Source of the DNA: Gibbula magus
Taxonomy: Eukaryota; Mollusca; Gastropoda; Trochida; Trochidae
Direction of reading: 5' to 3'
Length of the DNA: 64,000 nt
Assembly (NCBI GenBank): GCA_936450465.1
Contig: OW388304.1
Span: forward strand, 36,671,593 to 36,735,592
Shown: in pieces, positions 55,601-64,000 of the stretch
Layout: every line of letters begins with the position of its first letter
How positions within the stretch are numbered: the first letter of the stretch is position 1
Notes under the pieces: generated by a model
Database searches by the model: none
What the model was told of the DNA's origin: nothing
Seen by the model: only the letters and a program-made list of their open reading frames with translations
Program-made: the position numbers and the translations under genes

Positions 55601-58600
55601 AACTCCGGCGCAAACCCCAGAGTGGCCGAACCCCCGTCCCCCACCTCAAAACGCAGGAGATCCACTTGGAGAGCGTGAAGCTCTGAGATCCTGGCTGCGG
55701 ACCCCATGGCGACCAAAAAGGCCTTTTTGATGGTGAGGCGAAGGACGGTCGTCTCCGTCAACGGTTCATAAAGGTCAGACTTGAAGTGGTTGAGGACCAC
55801 CGCCAAGTCCCACTCTGGAGGCCTGAGTTTCCTCCGCCCATCCACGTTCCGGTAAGTTTTAACGAAGAACGGACATTATCGCCGCCAGGTTGGTGTTGAT
55901 GGACGAAGCCTTCAGATTCCTCGTATCCCGCAGGTAAACCAGGGCGGGGAGCAGGCGACCAGGAGCCGCAGCAGCAACGTTAGAGTCGAAGTCCCTGCCC
56001 GCCGCCTGAAGGAGCCTGTGCGCTGGCAGCGCTGCCAGACGCTGCGTAGGCGCATCCTCTTCCGAGCAGAAGGTCTCCAGCCTGGCTGTCTTGGTTGACG
56101 AAGGTTCCTCTTCCAGCTCTTGGATGTCCACCTGATACCAATCCGCGATTGCTGTCAGACGCTCCGTGAGATTGGGCGCGTCCACAGGGCCCGTCAGTGG
56201 AGTGGCAGGCGCTTGGGGAGCCCCGTCCCCCAAGTCAGACGCCCCCCCCCCCCTCTCGGTCACTAACAGCCGCAGACTCGTGGTCCGAGGGGCTGGCGCC
56301 CGGGGAAATCACCACCACACGAGTCCTCTTGGGGGTGGAGGGCGCCACAGGGGAGGTCGGAGAACAAACATCCTCCTCCTCAACCCTGGCATGAGCTCGT
56401 TCTCTTGCCACGAACATAGACTAAACCAGGTCCTTCACTGAGGACATGATGTCGTCCGTCAGTTTCCTCTGGTCGAAAATAGGGGGAGAGGAGATCCTGG
56501 ACCTCTTCTTCTTCTTGTGTTTCCTTTTCTCCTTCTTCCTGACGGCCCTCCGATGGTTCGTTAGTGTCAGGAGAGGATCTCAAGCCAGGAGATCGGTCCA
56601 CCCCGCTCGCGGGAGGGGAACCGCCGACATGTCTGACTGGGGATAAATCCCTGTCGGACCTCACACCTGGATCCGAGAGGTCAAACTCGGTCACATCCTC
56701 TGAAATGACCAGGTCGGAGCCCAGGGAGGCGTCATCAGCGGTGTCAGCGGTGACGGTAGCGGAAGCGGACGAAGAGGGGCGCCTGGCGGCCCTCAACTTG
56801 TGCTGCATCTCAGATTTCTTCACCGCCGCGCGGTAATCACGGTGTTCCGTGGGCGAGAGGTGTTCACACTCTCTGCACCTGTCCGACTCGCCGCACAAAT
56901 TGCGACACAGGCGACAGAGCGAGTGAGGGTCGAAGCCCTGACTTCCTGGACCCACACCCACCACAGAAACCTGAGCAAGGATCCGACATCCCCGTAATAC
57001 CCGCCGAGAATGCTGTCCAAACCCCAAACGCTTCCACAGGACGCCGCTAGAGTGAGGCGGTAGAACGCCTGAAGCTACAGGCGCCAGGCGCTGCCAAGCA
57101 CCAGGCGTTGTCCAACGACAGGCGCTCCCAATCAGGCCGCCTAGTGAGTGGCCGCGCCTTACCGTAGGCAAGCGCTGTCCAAAGCAAGCGCACACGGCCA
57201 GGCGGTGGACGGGAGGTCTACCAAAAGCCCAGCAGAGCTAACCAGCCTAATCGAACCGGCACGAAAAGCACGTGCGGCCCGGGCAGGCTGAAACAGACAA
57301 CAGTAGACAGAGTCACTGCAGTCAAGCACAAAACACAAGTACCCGACGAAGAGAGACGCTAACTGCCTCGACAGAACTAGTTAGGTCCCGCAACGACACG
57401 AAAACGCAAGGGAAAGCAGTAAACGTAAGTAAAAAGGTTTATTTATATCGAAATTCAGAGCCACCAAAAACACAAGTGTACTTGATGGCCGACAGAAAAG
57501 CAATGATGACGTAGGGTTGACCACCTGGTGGCGAGTTTCGGTACAGGGTAGAGCGGCGATAACTCTATCTTTACTCTGTGTGAAGGTTGTCGGAATTAGA
57601 CAGATTAGGATAATCGGGCATATTGTTAACTATCGAGGAGAGTATATTAAATAATAGTTCTTACATGGTTATGGTAAATAATGCGGATCCATATCCCATC
57701 CTGGAATTATTAAAATGTGTTCACAGTAAAACGGCATCTAGCAGTTTTCGTTTTATACGACTAGGGTCAGATTTGCCCATTTAAGTAAAGATTAACTGCA
57801 TAAACTTATATTATAAAGAGCAAATGTGAACATATGAAACATGCAAAAGAACGTGCCACAGTGCCTTTAAAGGCGCAGTAGCACATTTATTCGGTGAAAT
57901 AAGTCGATAAAATGTATTGAAAAATAATGTCAACACACAATCAATCAAATCAAGTTAAAAATGAGTGTACATGGTTCCGTAAAGCCATGGGAATCGTTTT
58001 TGTCATTCAAAATAATAAAGTGTGTTCACAATAAAATGGCCGCCACGCAATGTTTGCTTTATACGCAACACTGTTTTAACCACTACGGAAATTGATTTGT
58101 GTAAAAAGATGTTTTACCCTCTAAGATAAATATAAGTGAAAACTATCCTTATAAATCGGAAATTTGAAAAAATACAATTTGCAAAAAACGTGTTACTCAT
58201 ACTGTCCTTTTAAGTTGAAAACACAACATATCCTCGATATTTTAGTTTTAGGCTGTTCCCACCAAGTCAAAGCTATATTTGGTTGTAAAGGAAATCCTTT
58301 GGGGTGTCTCAGTCTCAAGTGGGTTTCCTTGTTTTCCATTAGTCAGCAAACCATTTAATCCTTCGAGCTTTCCTCTAGAAAAAGGTCAAGTCACATGCTG
58401 TATTGTACGTTATTTGAATGGAATTCAAGGAATTGTTTGTTGGAATTGAATGGGAGATATATTTAACACATGAAAAGTCTTGTTTTGAGTTCAATGAATC
58501 GAAAGAAACACAAAAAACAAAACAGCGCTATAAATATGAAAATAGCTTTACCATTTTGTGAATGCCCCGTAAGGAAATACTAAACCCCGAATGTCAGTAA

Positions 58601-61600
58601 AAGACAAAGGATGCTAATCTAGCGGGTATTCCATTGAGGTCTTCCTTCTCAACTACCCCGGACAGAAGTAAATCGGTCATGAGTGCGTTGATCCTCTTGA
58701 GATGACCTCTTATTAAAATGCAATGCCACCGCCGTGTACTGTAAGGTCTACTAACGCAAACAGGGAATAATAGCTACAGGGAATTATAGCTAAACTGTTT
58801 ATTGTAAAACGTGATCGTATATGTCTTCAAATGTTTTTATACCTTCCTAGTACTGTTCACGTTTATATGCCAGAGTTGTGTGAATTTGTTTGGGGAGACA
58901 TGTAGGCATGCATGTACATGTAAGCCGCTACGGTTCATTTGTAAAAAAAATATGAAAAAATATAGGCAATATAATATTAAGTCCGTAATTTGTATTCACT
59001 GTTGGAACTAATGCACAAAGTAATGAGACATTCTATTGTGGTAAAAGGTAGAAGACTGTTAACTTCAAAACTACCGAAGCACTACTTTGTTGGTTTAATA
59101 TTGCAGGCATTATTCCCTGTAGGCGGTCGTAGACAATACCCTATGGATGTTGCGAAGCATCTTGGGTACATCACAATCTGCATATTGTGAGCTCACAATC
59201 TAGGAATATTTCACCATTTCTGTTTAAATAATCTGCAGATTGTTCGACTCTAGCAATCTGAGAATGCTCACAATTTAGGAATGTGTTTGTCAGGTCGTCT
59301 ATTATTAGATTACTCAGGTTTCACAATATGCAGATTGTTTAAACAATCAAGGAATGGTGAAACATTCCATTCCACAATTTCTTTAAAGTAGCTGTTGGCA
59401 AAACAATTCATCACATACAACAGTCTTTCCTTAAACGTTTGCAATATTTTTCATAATTTTTATGTTGCATAAACCCGAATAGTCCATGAATACTTGGCGT
59501 TTACTCGGCGATGAAACCATTAAATTTATAGTTTTTATTAGATTGTGGTGGCACGTGGTCCTGTGCATAACTCAGTCGACCGCTATCAGTAAAGTTCAGC
59601 AACAGCGGGTGTGGCTCGCTGGATGGGTGGGTTACCCGCCTCATTGCTGAATGAAAACTGAGAGTTTGAAGGGTGATTCTCACACTGAGACATGAATTAA
59701 GAGGATCGTGGTGTCACCTTGGGCAAGGGACTCTGTTCACTCAGCAGTACAATTGAGTACCTGGTTTGGAAGTGCAGGCAATGTGACAGATAACCTTCGA
59801 GCGCCTTAATTGGCAGCCCAGGTTGCATACTCCAAAGGGAATTGAGAATGAAAAAGGACAATGTAGGTCCTTACACCAGGATAATAATGTGTGTAGCGCT
59901 TTAAGCACGGCCCTTTGTGTTGAGGAGTTCAGCGCGATGTAAGTATCCTCATTATTTAATGGTAATCATGATATGTTGCTTGTAGATGTTGTGAAATTGT
60001 ATGAGTGACAACAGTTATTAATAGTATGCTTCACAAAACGTTAACGCGAGATTGTAAAATAGCAATGTGTTTAACGCAGTGCTGGGATGTTTTAGGGTGT
60101 GTTTTAGATCTAGGATTAGTGTGAAATGATTCGCTTATATATTTTGATACTCTTAAAAAATTCATCATAAGTCATATCATTTGGAAATCTATTTTTAAGC
60201 AAGAAGCCAATTCCATGAACCTCAATTTGGAGTATTTTACAGTTTCTGAGTTCTCGTGTTCCCATATCTCTGTATCACATGCATCTAAAATAAAATTTGG
60301 AGGTAAATTTATATTTCCTGATTTCTTTAGTAGACAATGCATTGCTTTGGTAGGGATTTCGTTGCGTTCTTTTATCGATTGGACCTCTGTGCATTTTCAT
60401 TCCAAGATAGTGATATTGTCTTAAATATTGATAATTCTCGTGCAAAGTTTTAAAATAAAGATTTTTTTCATTTTGCAGTTTCCATTTTTCACACTAATAA
60501 AATAAGACATTCAAAGAATATTACAGAATTATATGCGTTTGGTAGTAAAATAACATGTCAATATTGCTGGAGTTATATTTAAAGTAATTATAATTACTGT
60601 CAAAGAGATGATGTTCGACATTATTTTAGTTTATGGAAAACAAGAGAGGCGATAGGTCAAACACCTTCATAACACGGACATTCATCAGAAACGGTTATTC
60701 CCAAAAAATATTCTTGATTTAAATTATAATACATATTCCCATCTACATCACATTTTCCTAGTTTTTGCCATAAGCCAATTCCCCATACTTTTTCAAATGC
60801 TTTTATGAAATCTATAAACATCGTACAGAGTTAATATTTTAGAAAGTTTAAATAACCGAGTCATCATTTGCTAAACAACCTGAAACCTGCTTGTGACGTA
60901 TATTGTAAGTATCCAAAGTTTGTATTAAGTCTTCTATTTATAACTAAATTTATAACTCTTGCAAAAACGTTATCAAGGCAAATTTAAATTATCTAGGTCT
61001 TTGCGAGATGTTATCCAATTTACAACCTTTATATTTATACATGTGCATACGTAAAGCTGTGCTTATTTTCGCGTAATTAATTCAAAATGTCTCAAGAACC
61101 GACACTGCTTTCTAAATGCCAATGTATCCTTGACAAAGCATTCACTATCATTAAAAATACATGACTATCACAGTAACAGTAACAACAGATTTACCTAAGC
61201 AGTATTTCGCTGAGCTGGATACAACTTCCCAATGCAAGGCATAACTCTTGCCAGTCTCCATTACTGGCTGATTTAGGCCTTGCAGTATTTCCTTAATAAA
61301 TCTGTGTTTAGAAATCAAGGCCCACTATGCATTTCTGGTGCAGCGATTCACTATCTTGACAAAACGAAGCGAGGGAAATACCGCAAGGGTTAAATCAGCC
61401 AGTAATGCAGACTGGCAAGAGTTATGCCTTGCGTTTGGAAGTTGAGCTGGATAGTGCTTATAAAATGTGTGCATGATAAATCCATGACGTGACTGATGTT
61501 TGTACAGTTTTCGAAATCACTTGATTGAAGAAGTGTGTTTGCTTTTTTAAGTTTCAGGCATTTTCATTGAAAAAAGACTGAAGACAGAAAACTCGTTGTC

Positions 61601-64000
61601 TGTCCATCAGACGGTATGGACTCCTGTGACTCCTACTTGGATGGATGGACGGTCGCCGGAGGCCGGACGCCATGATTCCATCTTTCAGGCCTGATGAACT
61701 AAAAACTGGTGAAGATAGAACAATCTTTGAACATATTTATGTTGTCTGTTCACAGTTGACGGTGGTTTCACAGAGTGGACATCTTGGAGCGGGTCCTGCA
61801 GCTTGACGTGTGGATCCTCAGAAACCTACCAGAGAACCAAGACAAGGACTTGCACCGACCCCGCTCCGGCGCACGGTGGAGCCGACTGTGTGGGAGACAC
61901 GGAGTATACAGAGACCGGGGTGGACTGCGGTTTTACAGACTGTCCAGGTCGGCGGTTCACCAGTCTAATGAAAACAATAACCCCATTTCCAAATACAATT
62001 TTACTGACATATTTAATATTCTCACTTTGACAAGAATGAATAATGATTTGTATATTTGGCAATATTTACATTTTTTGCTTCTGCTGAACAAAATGAGCTG
62101 AAAACTGACCATATACTATTGCTAGTAAAATATAGAATGTTGATGACACGTGTCACAGGGCCAAAGAATCAACGTTAAATGGAGACCAAATCCCCCCGGA
62201 AATTGTATTGAAATAACTATTTCTTTATGGTCAGACGATGAGTTCCCATCTGTCATGCAAACAAGACAGCCCAGACACCGTTAAAGGTTCAGTGAACAGC
62301 TTAATTTTGCTGAGAAGAGAAGATAGACTATTATTAAAGAGCAACAACTTGTTTATAAATACAATCTAAATCAATTGACAAATCTATACATAAAACTCGA
62401 CAATAATTGATTGTAAAAACAATTTTGAAAGTAGGAGACGTGCTATTGTTTAATAATCTACATTGTATTTACTCCATTCATTGAAGCTTTTCGGTAACGA
62501 ACCTGTTTCACGCCTACTCTACTTTGCTCTAATCACAATACTAGTGGACTGTTCCATTATGTGTGTAGATGCTGTCCTAAGTAACCTACATTAATTGTCA
62601 TCATGTGCATGTCTGCGATCTGGCTGTCTCTTTTGGGAGATAACCGGTCAGACAGATGGTCGAGACAAATGAATAAGAAACAAACAGTGTTTATAATATT
62701 GTACCTTTTAGAACAGAATCATTAGTCAGTTAACGATAATACAGACGTAGACACGCACCCGTGGGTACACAACAGACAATATAATGCTAATCAGCTGTGA
62801 AAAACTGTCCACAGTTGACGGTGGTTTCACAGAATGGACATCTTGGAGCGGGTCCTGCAGCTTGACGTGTGGATCCTCAGAAACCTACCAGAGAACCAAG
62901 ACAAGGACTTGCACCGACCCTGTTCCGGCGCACGGAGGGGCCGACTGTGTTGGAGATACGGAGTATACAGAGACCGGGGTGGACTGTGGTTATACAGACT
63001 GTCCAGGTAGGATTTTTAAAGGAAATTCCTCATTATGAATCACATGTTTAAAAAAGAATAAGACGAGCCATCGTCATCGGCATCGACAAAATGATCTCCT
63101 GCCTCCAATAATCGACTGCCTTGAATAAACGCCGGGTCAAACAGATGTTTAAAATTAATAATCGCAGGGCGATTATTCAAGGATTTACGGTAGTTAAATT
63201 ACGTCATGTTTTACATGCCCGCTTCCAGAGGCATCTCACTTTATCCACACTGTCCATCAAAGAACCATGGTGCTTAAAATAAGTGTGACTGATAAGTCCA
63301 TGATGTGATTGATGTCTCCATTTTTCTGCGTGATGGAGCGGCCATTGCAAGAAGACCAAAGTGAAATAAACCACTTGTTTGTAGCTGAAGATTGACTCGA
63401 GTGCGTTTTATGTATCAAGTGAAGTGTAGGCAATTTGACCAACACATTACAAAACATAGAGCCATGGGCTTTGTAGCTCATCAAAGTTTCAATAATACAT
63501 TATAAATATAGGTTTGAAATCTACAAGTTATAATCCACATCCAGGCCAGACCAAATCATGTGCACAGATTTAACGGGATGGCCCCCTTTGTCCCTATTTA
63601 GGGACCACAGAGTCAACAAATCTACAATTCATACTCCTTATTGTCTAACATGTCAGCCTTCTAGAGCCCTTTGCGCTGGAGAAGATGAAAATAACTTTGT
63701 TAGGCCATGATCTCTGTGACCAATATTTGGACAGACGGACGGACTAACGCCGGACGCAATGCCATGCCATAAGCCAATCGAGCCTTTCAGGCCTGAGGAG
63801 CTAACACTGGTGATTTTAGAAAACATGTTTCTGTTTGTCTGTCCATAGTTGACGGTGGTTTCACAGAATGGACATCTTGGAGCGGGTCCTGCAGCTTGAC
63901 GTGTGGATCCTCAGAAACCTACCAGAGAACCAAGACAAGGACTTGCACATACCCCGCTCCGGCACACGGAGGAGCTGACTGTGTTGGAGACACGGGGTAT
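52112..64000 (+). CDS. Secreted PAN-TSP1 protein, paralogue C, 3' end outside the window
   Basis: Exons 52112-52457, 53374-53565, 61756-61947, 62815-63006 and 63849 to beyond 64000 join in frame with phase 1 GT-AG introns. Domains: signal peptide, PAN-like module and at least four TSP1 repeats. The first repeat matches the first repeat of the gene at 27523 almost exactly, while repeats 2-4 are nearly identical to each other and form a different subtype (SLTCGSSETYQRTKTRTC). The in-frame ATG at 52133 is an equally good start. No TATA box was seen. Intron 2 carries a DIRS-like element, two TTAA MITEs, a LINE fragment and a SINE-like sequence. By analogy with the upstream gene, more modules may follow past 64000. 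Confidence 0.8.
52551..52617. repeat. (TA)n microsatellite
   Basis: A pure TA dinucleotide run of about 65 bp within intron 1 of paralogue C. Confidence 0.97.
53374..53565 (+). CDS. Paralogue C exon 2: TSP1 repeat 1
   Basis: A 192-bp phase 1-1 exon with [17 protein letters not shown] and [16 protein letters not shown]. It is nearly identical to 28713-28904, including most synonymous positions. WxxW and CxxTC motifs are present. Confidence 0.9.
54543..54681 (+). repeat. Inverted terminal repeat of DIRS-like element 2 (left in window)
   Basis: Complement of 57499-57640; includes TAACAGAATGCCCGATTATC and AACCCTACGTCATCATTGCT. Confidence 0.9.
54746..54836 (-). repeat. Internal complementary region of DIRS-like element 2
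   Basis: GTTAACTATCGTCGGTGAGT and TGTTTAATCAAAAACATACT form the complement of the left outer end (54504-54551). TATTTAATATACTCTCCTCG and AACAATATGCCCGA form the complement of the right outer end (57610-57658). The two meet at ACT. Confidence 0.88.
55078..56010 (-). pseudogene. Tyrosine recombinase of DIRS-like element 2
   Basis: From about 55990 down, the minus strand gives [17 protein letters not shown] gap follows that removes roughly 16 residues present in element 1 and shifts the frame near 55858. From 55845 to 55078 comes an intact catalytic domain: [11 protein letters not shown] (Arg), NPHEIRAIS (His-x-x-Arg), GCFWKSG (Trp) and NHYLRD (Tyr). The N-terminal helices present in element 1 are missing. 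Catalytic residues are all kept, but the protein is truncated. Confidence 0.82.
56011..57195 (-). pseudogene. Gag-like region of DIRS-like element 2
   Basis: A 271-codon frame (57195-56380) contains a Cys cluster in FDPHSLCRLCRNLCGES and RCRECEHLSPTEHRDY, a Ser/Asp-rich middle and an acidic stretch of repeated Glu. The Cys-rich opening resembles the first ORF of DIRS elements. A second frame (56263-55859) holds a gag-like end (RLAALPAHRLLQAAG) running straight into the recombinase. The start codon is uncertain; a coding role for the first 90 residues is doubtful because they overlap the terminal region. Confidence 0.6.
57499..57640 (-). repeat. Inverted terminal repeat of DIRS-like element 2 (right in window)
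   Basis: Complement of 54543-54681; includes GATAACTCTATCTTTACTCT and GTCGGAATTAGACAGATTAG. It contains ATGATGACGTAGGG at its inner edge, as in the other element. Confidence 0.9.
57867..58213 (+). mobile_element. TTAA MITE, copy 7
   Basis: Starts TTAAAGGCGCAGTAGCACA and ends with a variant of CGTGTTACT...GTCCTTTTAA. It has the CACAATAAAATGGCCGCC block. It abuts the split copy 6 at a shared TTAA. Confidence 0.75.
58214..59689. other. Intron sequence, no gene seen
   Basis: Around 59200-59370 words such as AATCTGCAGATTGT, CACAATCT and ACCATTTC occur in both orientations, suggesting an old foldback. Otherwise featureless. Confidence 0.4.
59690..59960 (+). mobile_element. SINE-like element
   Basis: Contains CACCTTGGGCAAGGGACTCT and, 190 bp later, GTGTAGCGCTTTAAGCACGG with CGCGATGTAAGTATCCTCATT. 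These resemble the body and tail of widespread animal short retroposons whose tail matches LINE 3' ends. No polymerase III boxes were established, so the class is tentative. Confidence 0.5.
60200..61030 (-). pseudogene. Non-LTR reverse transcriptase fragment, heavily decayed
   Basis: The minus strand at about 60830-60660 reads MFIDFIKAFEKVWGIGLWQKL, with spacing typical of RT domain A; the conserved Asp precedes FIKAF. Upstream, TSQAGFR appears near 60890. Downstream, 60480-60200 continues in broken frames. Many stops and shifts; no YxDD block is clear. Confidence 0.65.
61225..61446. mobile_element. Foldback MITE, 220 bp
   Basis: AACTTCCCAATGCAAGGCAT at 61225 and GGCATAACTCTTGCCAGTCT are mirrored by their complement ending at 61446, with arms of about 75 bp. 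It ends about 310 bp before the TSP1 exon at 61756. Confidence 0.85.
61756..61947 (+). CDS. Paralogue C exon 3: TSP1 repeat 2
   Basis: A 192-bp phase 1-1 exon: FTEWTSWSGSCSLTCGSS, RTKTRTCTDPAPAHGG, DCGFTDCPG. WxxW and CSxTC motifs are present. Almost identical to the next two exons. Confidence 0.9.
62815..63006 (+). CDS. Paralogue C exon 4: TSP1 repeat 3
   Basis: A 192-bp phase 1-1 exon differing from 61756-61947 by a few bases (for example DPVPAHGG, DCGYTDCPG). Acceptor TCCACAG, donor GTAGGA. Confidence 0.9.
63849..64000 (+). CDS. Paralogue C exon 5: TSP1 repeat 4, cut by the window end
   Basis: Starts after GTCCATAG with the same VDGGFTEWTSWSGSCSLTCG sequence and runs off the window. Differs by TYPAPAHGG and DTGY. 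The intron just before it also resembles the sequence before 61756 (CTTTCAGGCCTGA(T/G)GA). Confidence 0.88.

Larger units (their letters stand above)
54504..57658 (-). mobile_element. DIRS-like tyrosine-recombinase element 2 (RT-deleted), in intron 2
   Basis: Inverted terminal repeats of about 140 bp lie at 54543-54681 and 57499-57640 (CGAAACTCGCCACCAGGTGG and its complement). A gag-like start and a recombinase lie on the minus strand. An internal region at 54746-54836 is complementary to both outer ends. The outer ends share AGT at 54504-54506 and 57656-57658, the point where the two halves of the internal region meet. No reverse transcriptase or RNase H is present: the gag-like part passes almost directly into the core-binding domain of the recombinase. 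Confidence 0.82.
54401..57870 (+). mobile_element. TTAA MITE, copy 6, split by DIRS-like element 2
   Basis: The left end TTAAAGCGGTAGTAGCACTT lies at 54401 and the right end CGTGCCACAGTGCCTTTAA at 57852-57870, with CACAGTAAAACGGC inside the right part. The DIRS-like element occupies 54504-57658. Copy 7 starts at the same TTAA. Confidence 0.65.

Overview
This window looks like intronic and intergenic DNA from an animal genome, most likely a marine lophotrochozoan such as a mollusc. It is AT-rich and gene-sparse, with small phase-matched exons separated by kilobase introns. The recognisable host genes encode secreted proteins with C1q, PAN/apple-like and thrombospondin type 1 (TSP1) domains. 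The mobile elements are typical of such genomes: DIRS-type tyrosine-recombinase retroelements, piggyBac, Penelope, several non-LTR retrotransposons and many foldback MITEs. I see no bacterial operons, CRISPR arrays or rRNA. The mollusc assignment is inference from gene families and repeat style.

Layout. 1-7364: intergenic DNA holding one copy of a diverged segmental duplication (about 340-4945, partner about 11360-14600). 7365-10941: a complete three-exon C1q-domain gene. 10942-19006: MITEs, the degenerate partner duplication, a Penelope-like fragment and foldback elements. 19007-19343: an isolated signal peptide + PAN-like first exon. 19371-27400: satellites, a palindromic array split by a LINE, a piggyBac pseudogene split by a second LINE with an 11-bp target duplication, and a giant palindrome element. 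27523-43355: a complete seven-exon gene (signal peptide, PAN-like, four TSP1, a small Cys-rich EB/EGF-like module, PAN), with a 6.3-kb DIRS-type element in its third intron. 43356-52111: MITEs, a LINE fragment and foldback elements. 52112 to beyond 64000: a paralogous gene (signal peptide, PAN-like, at least four TSP1) that runs off the window, with a 3.2-kb DIRS-type element in its second intron.

How the genes work together. The three PAN-like first exons (19007, 27523, 52112) are paralogues, all ending in phase 1 with the same Cys-Ala-Pro junction. All complete downstream domain exons are phase 1-1, so any first exon could in principle splice to any TSP1 exon. This is a small tandem family of secreted extracellular-matrix or recognition-type proteins made by exon duplication. 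The C1q protein is an independent secreted lectin-like protein.

The most unusual material is the pair of DIRS-like elements. Both keep inverted termini, an internal region complementary to both outer ends, and a tyrosine recombinase with R, HxxR, W and Y motifs. Neither has a visible reverse transcriptase. In one, the upstream 4 kb is non-coding TG-rich tandem repeats; in the other, a gag-like start is joined almost directly to the recombinase. A TTAA-bounded MITE family (seven copies), CRE-bearing MITEs and two arrays of short perfect palindromes are also notable.
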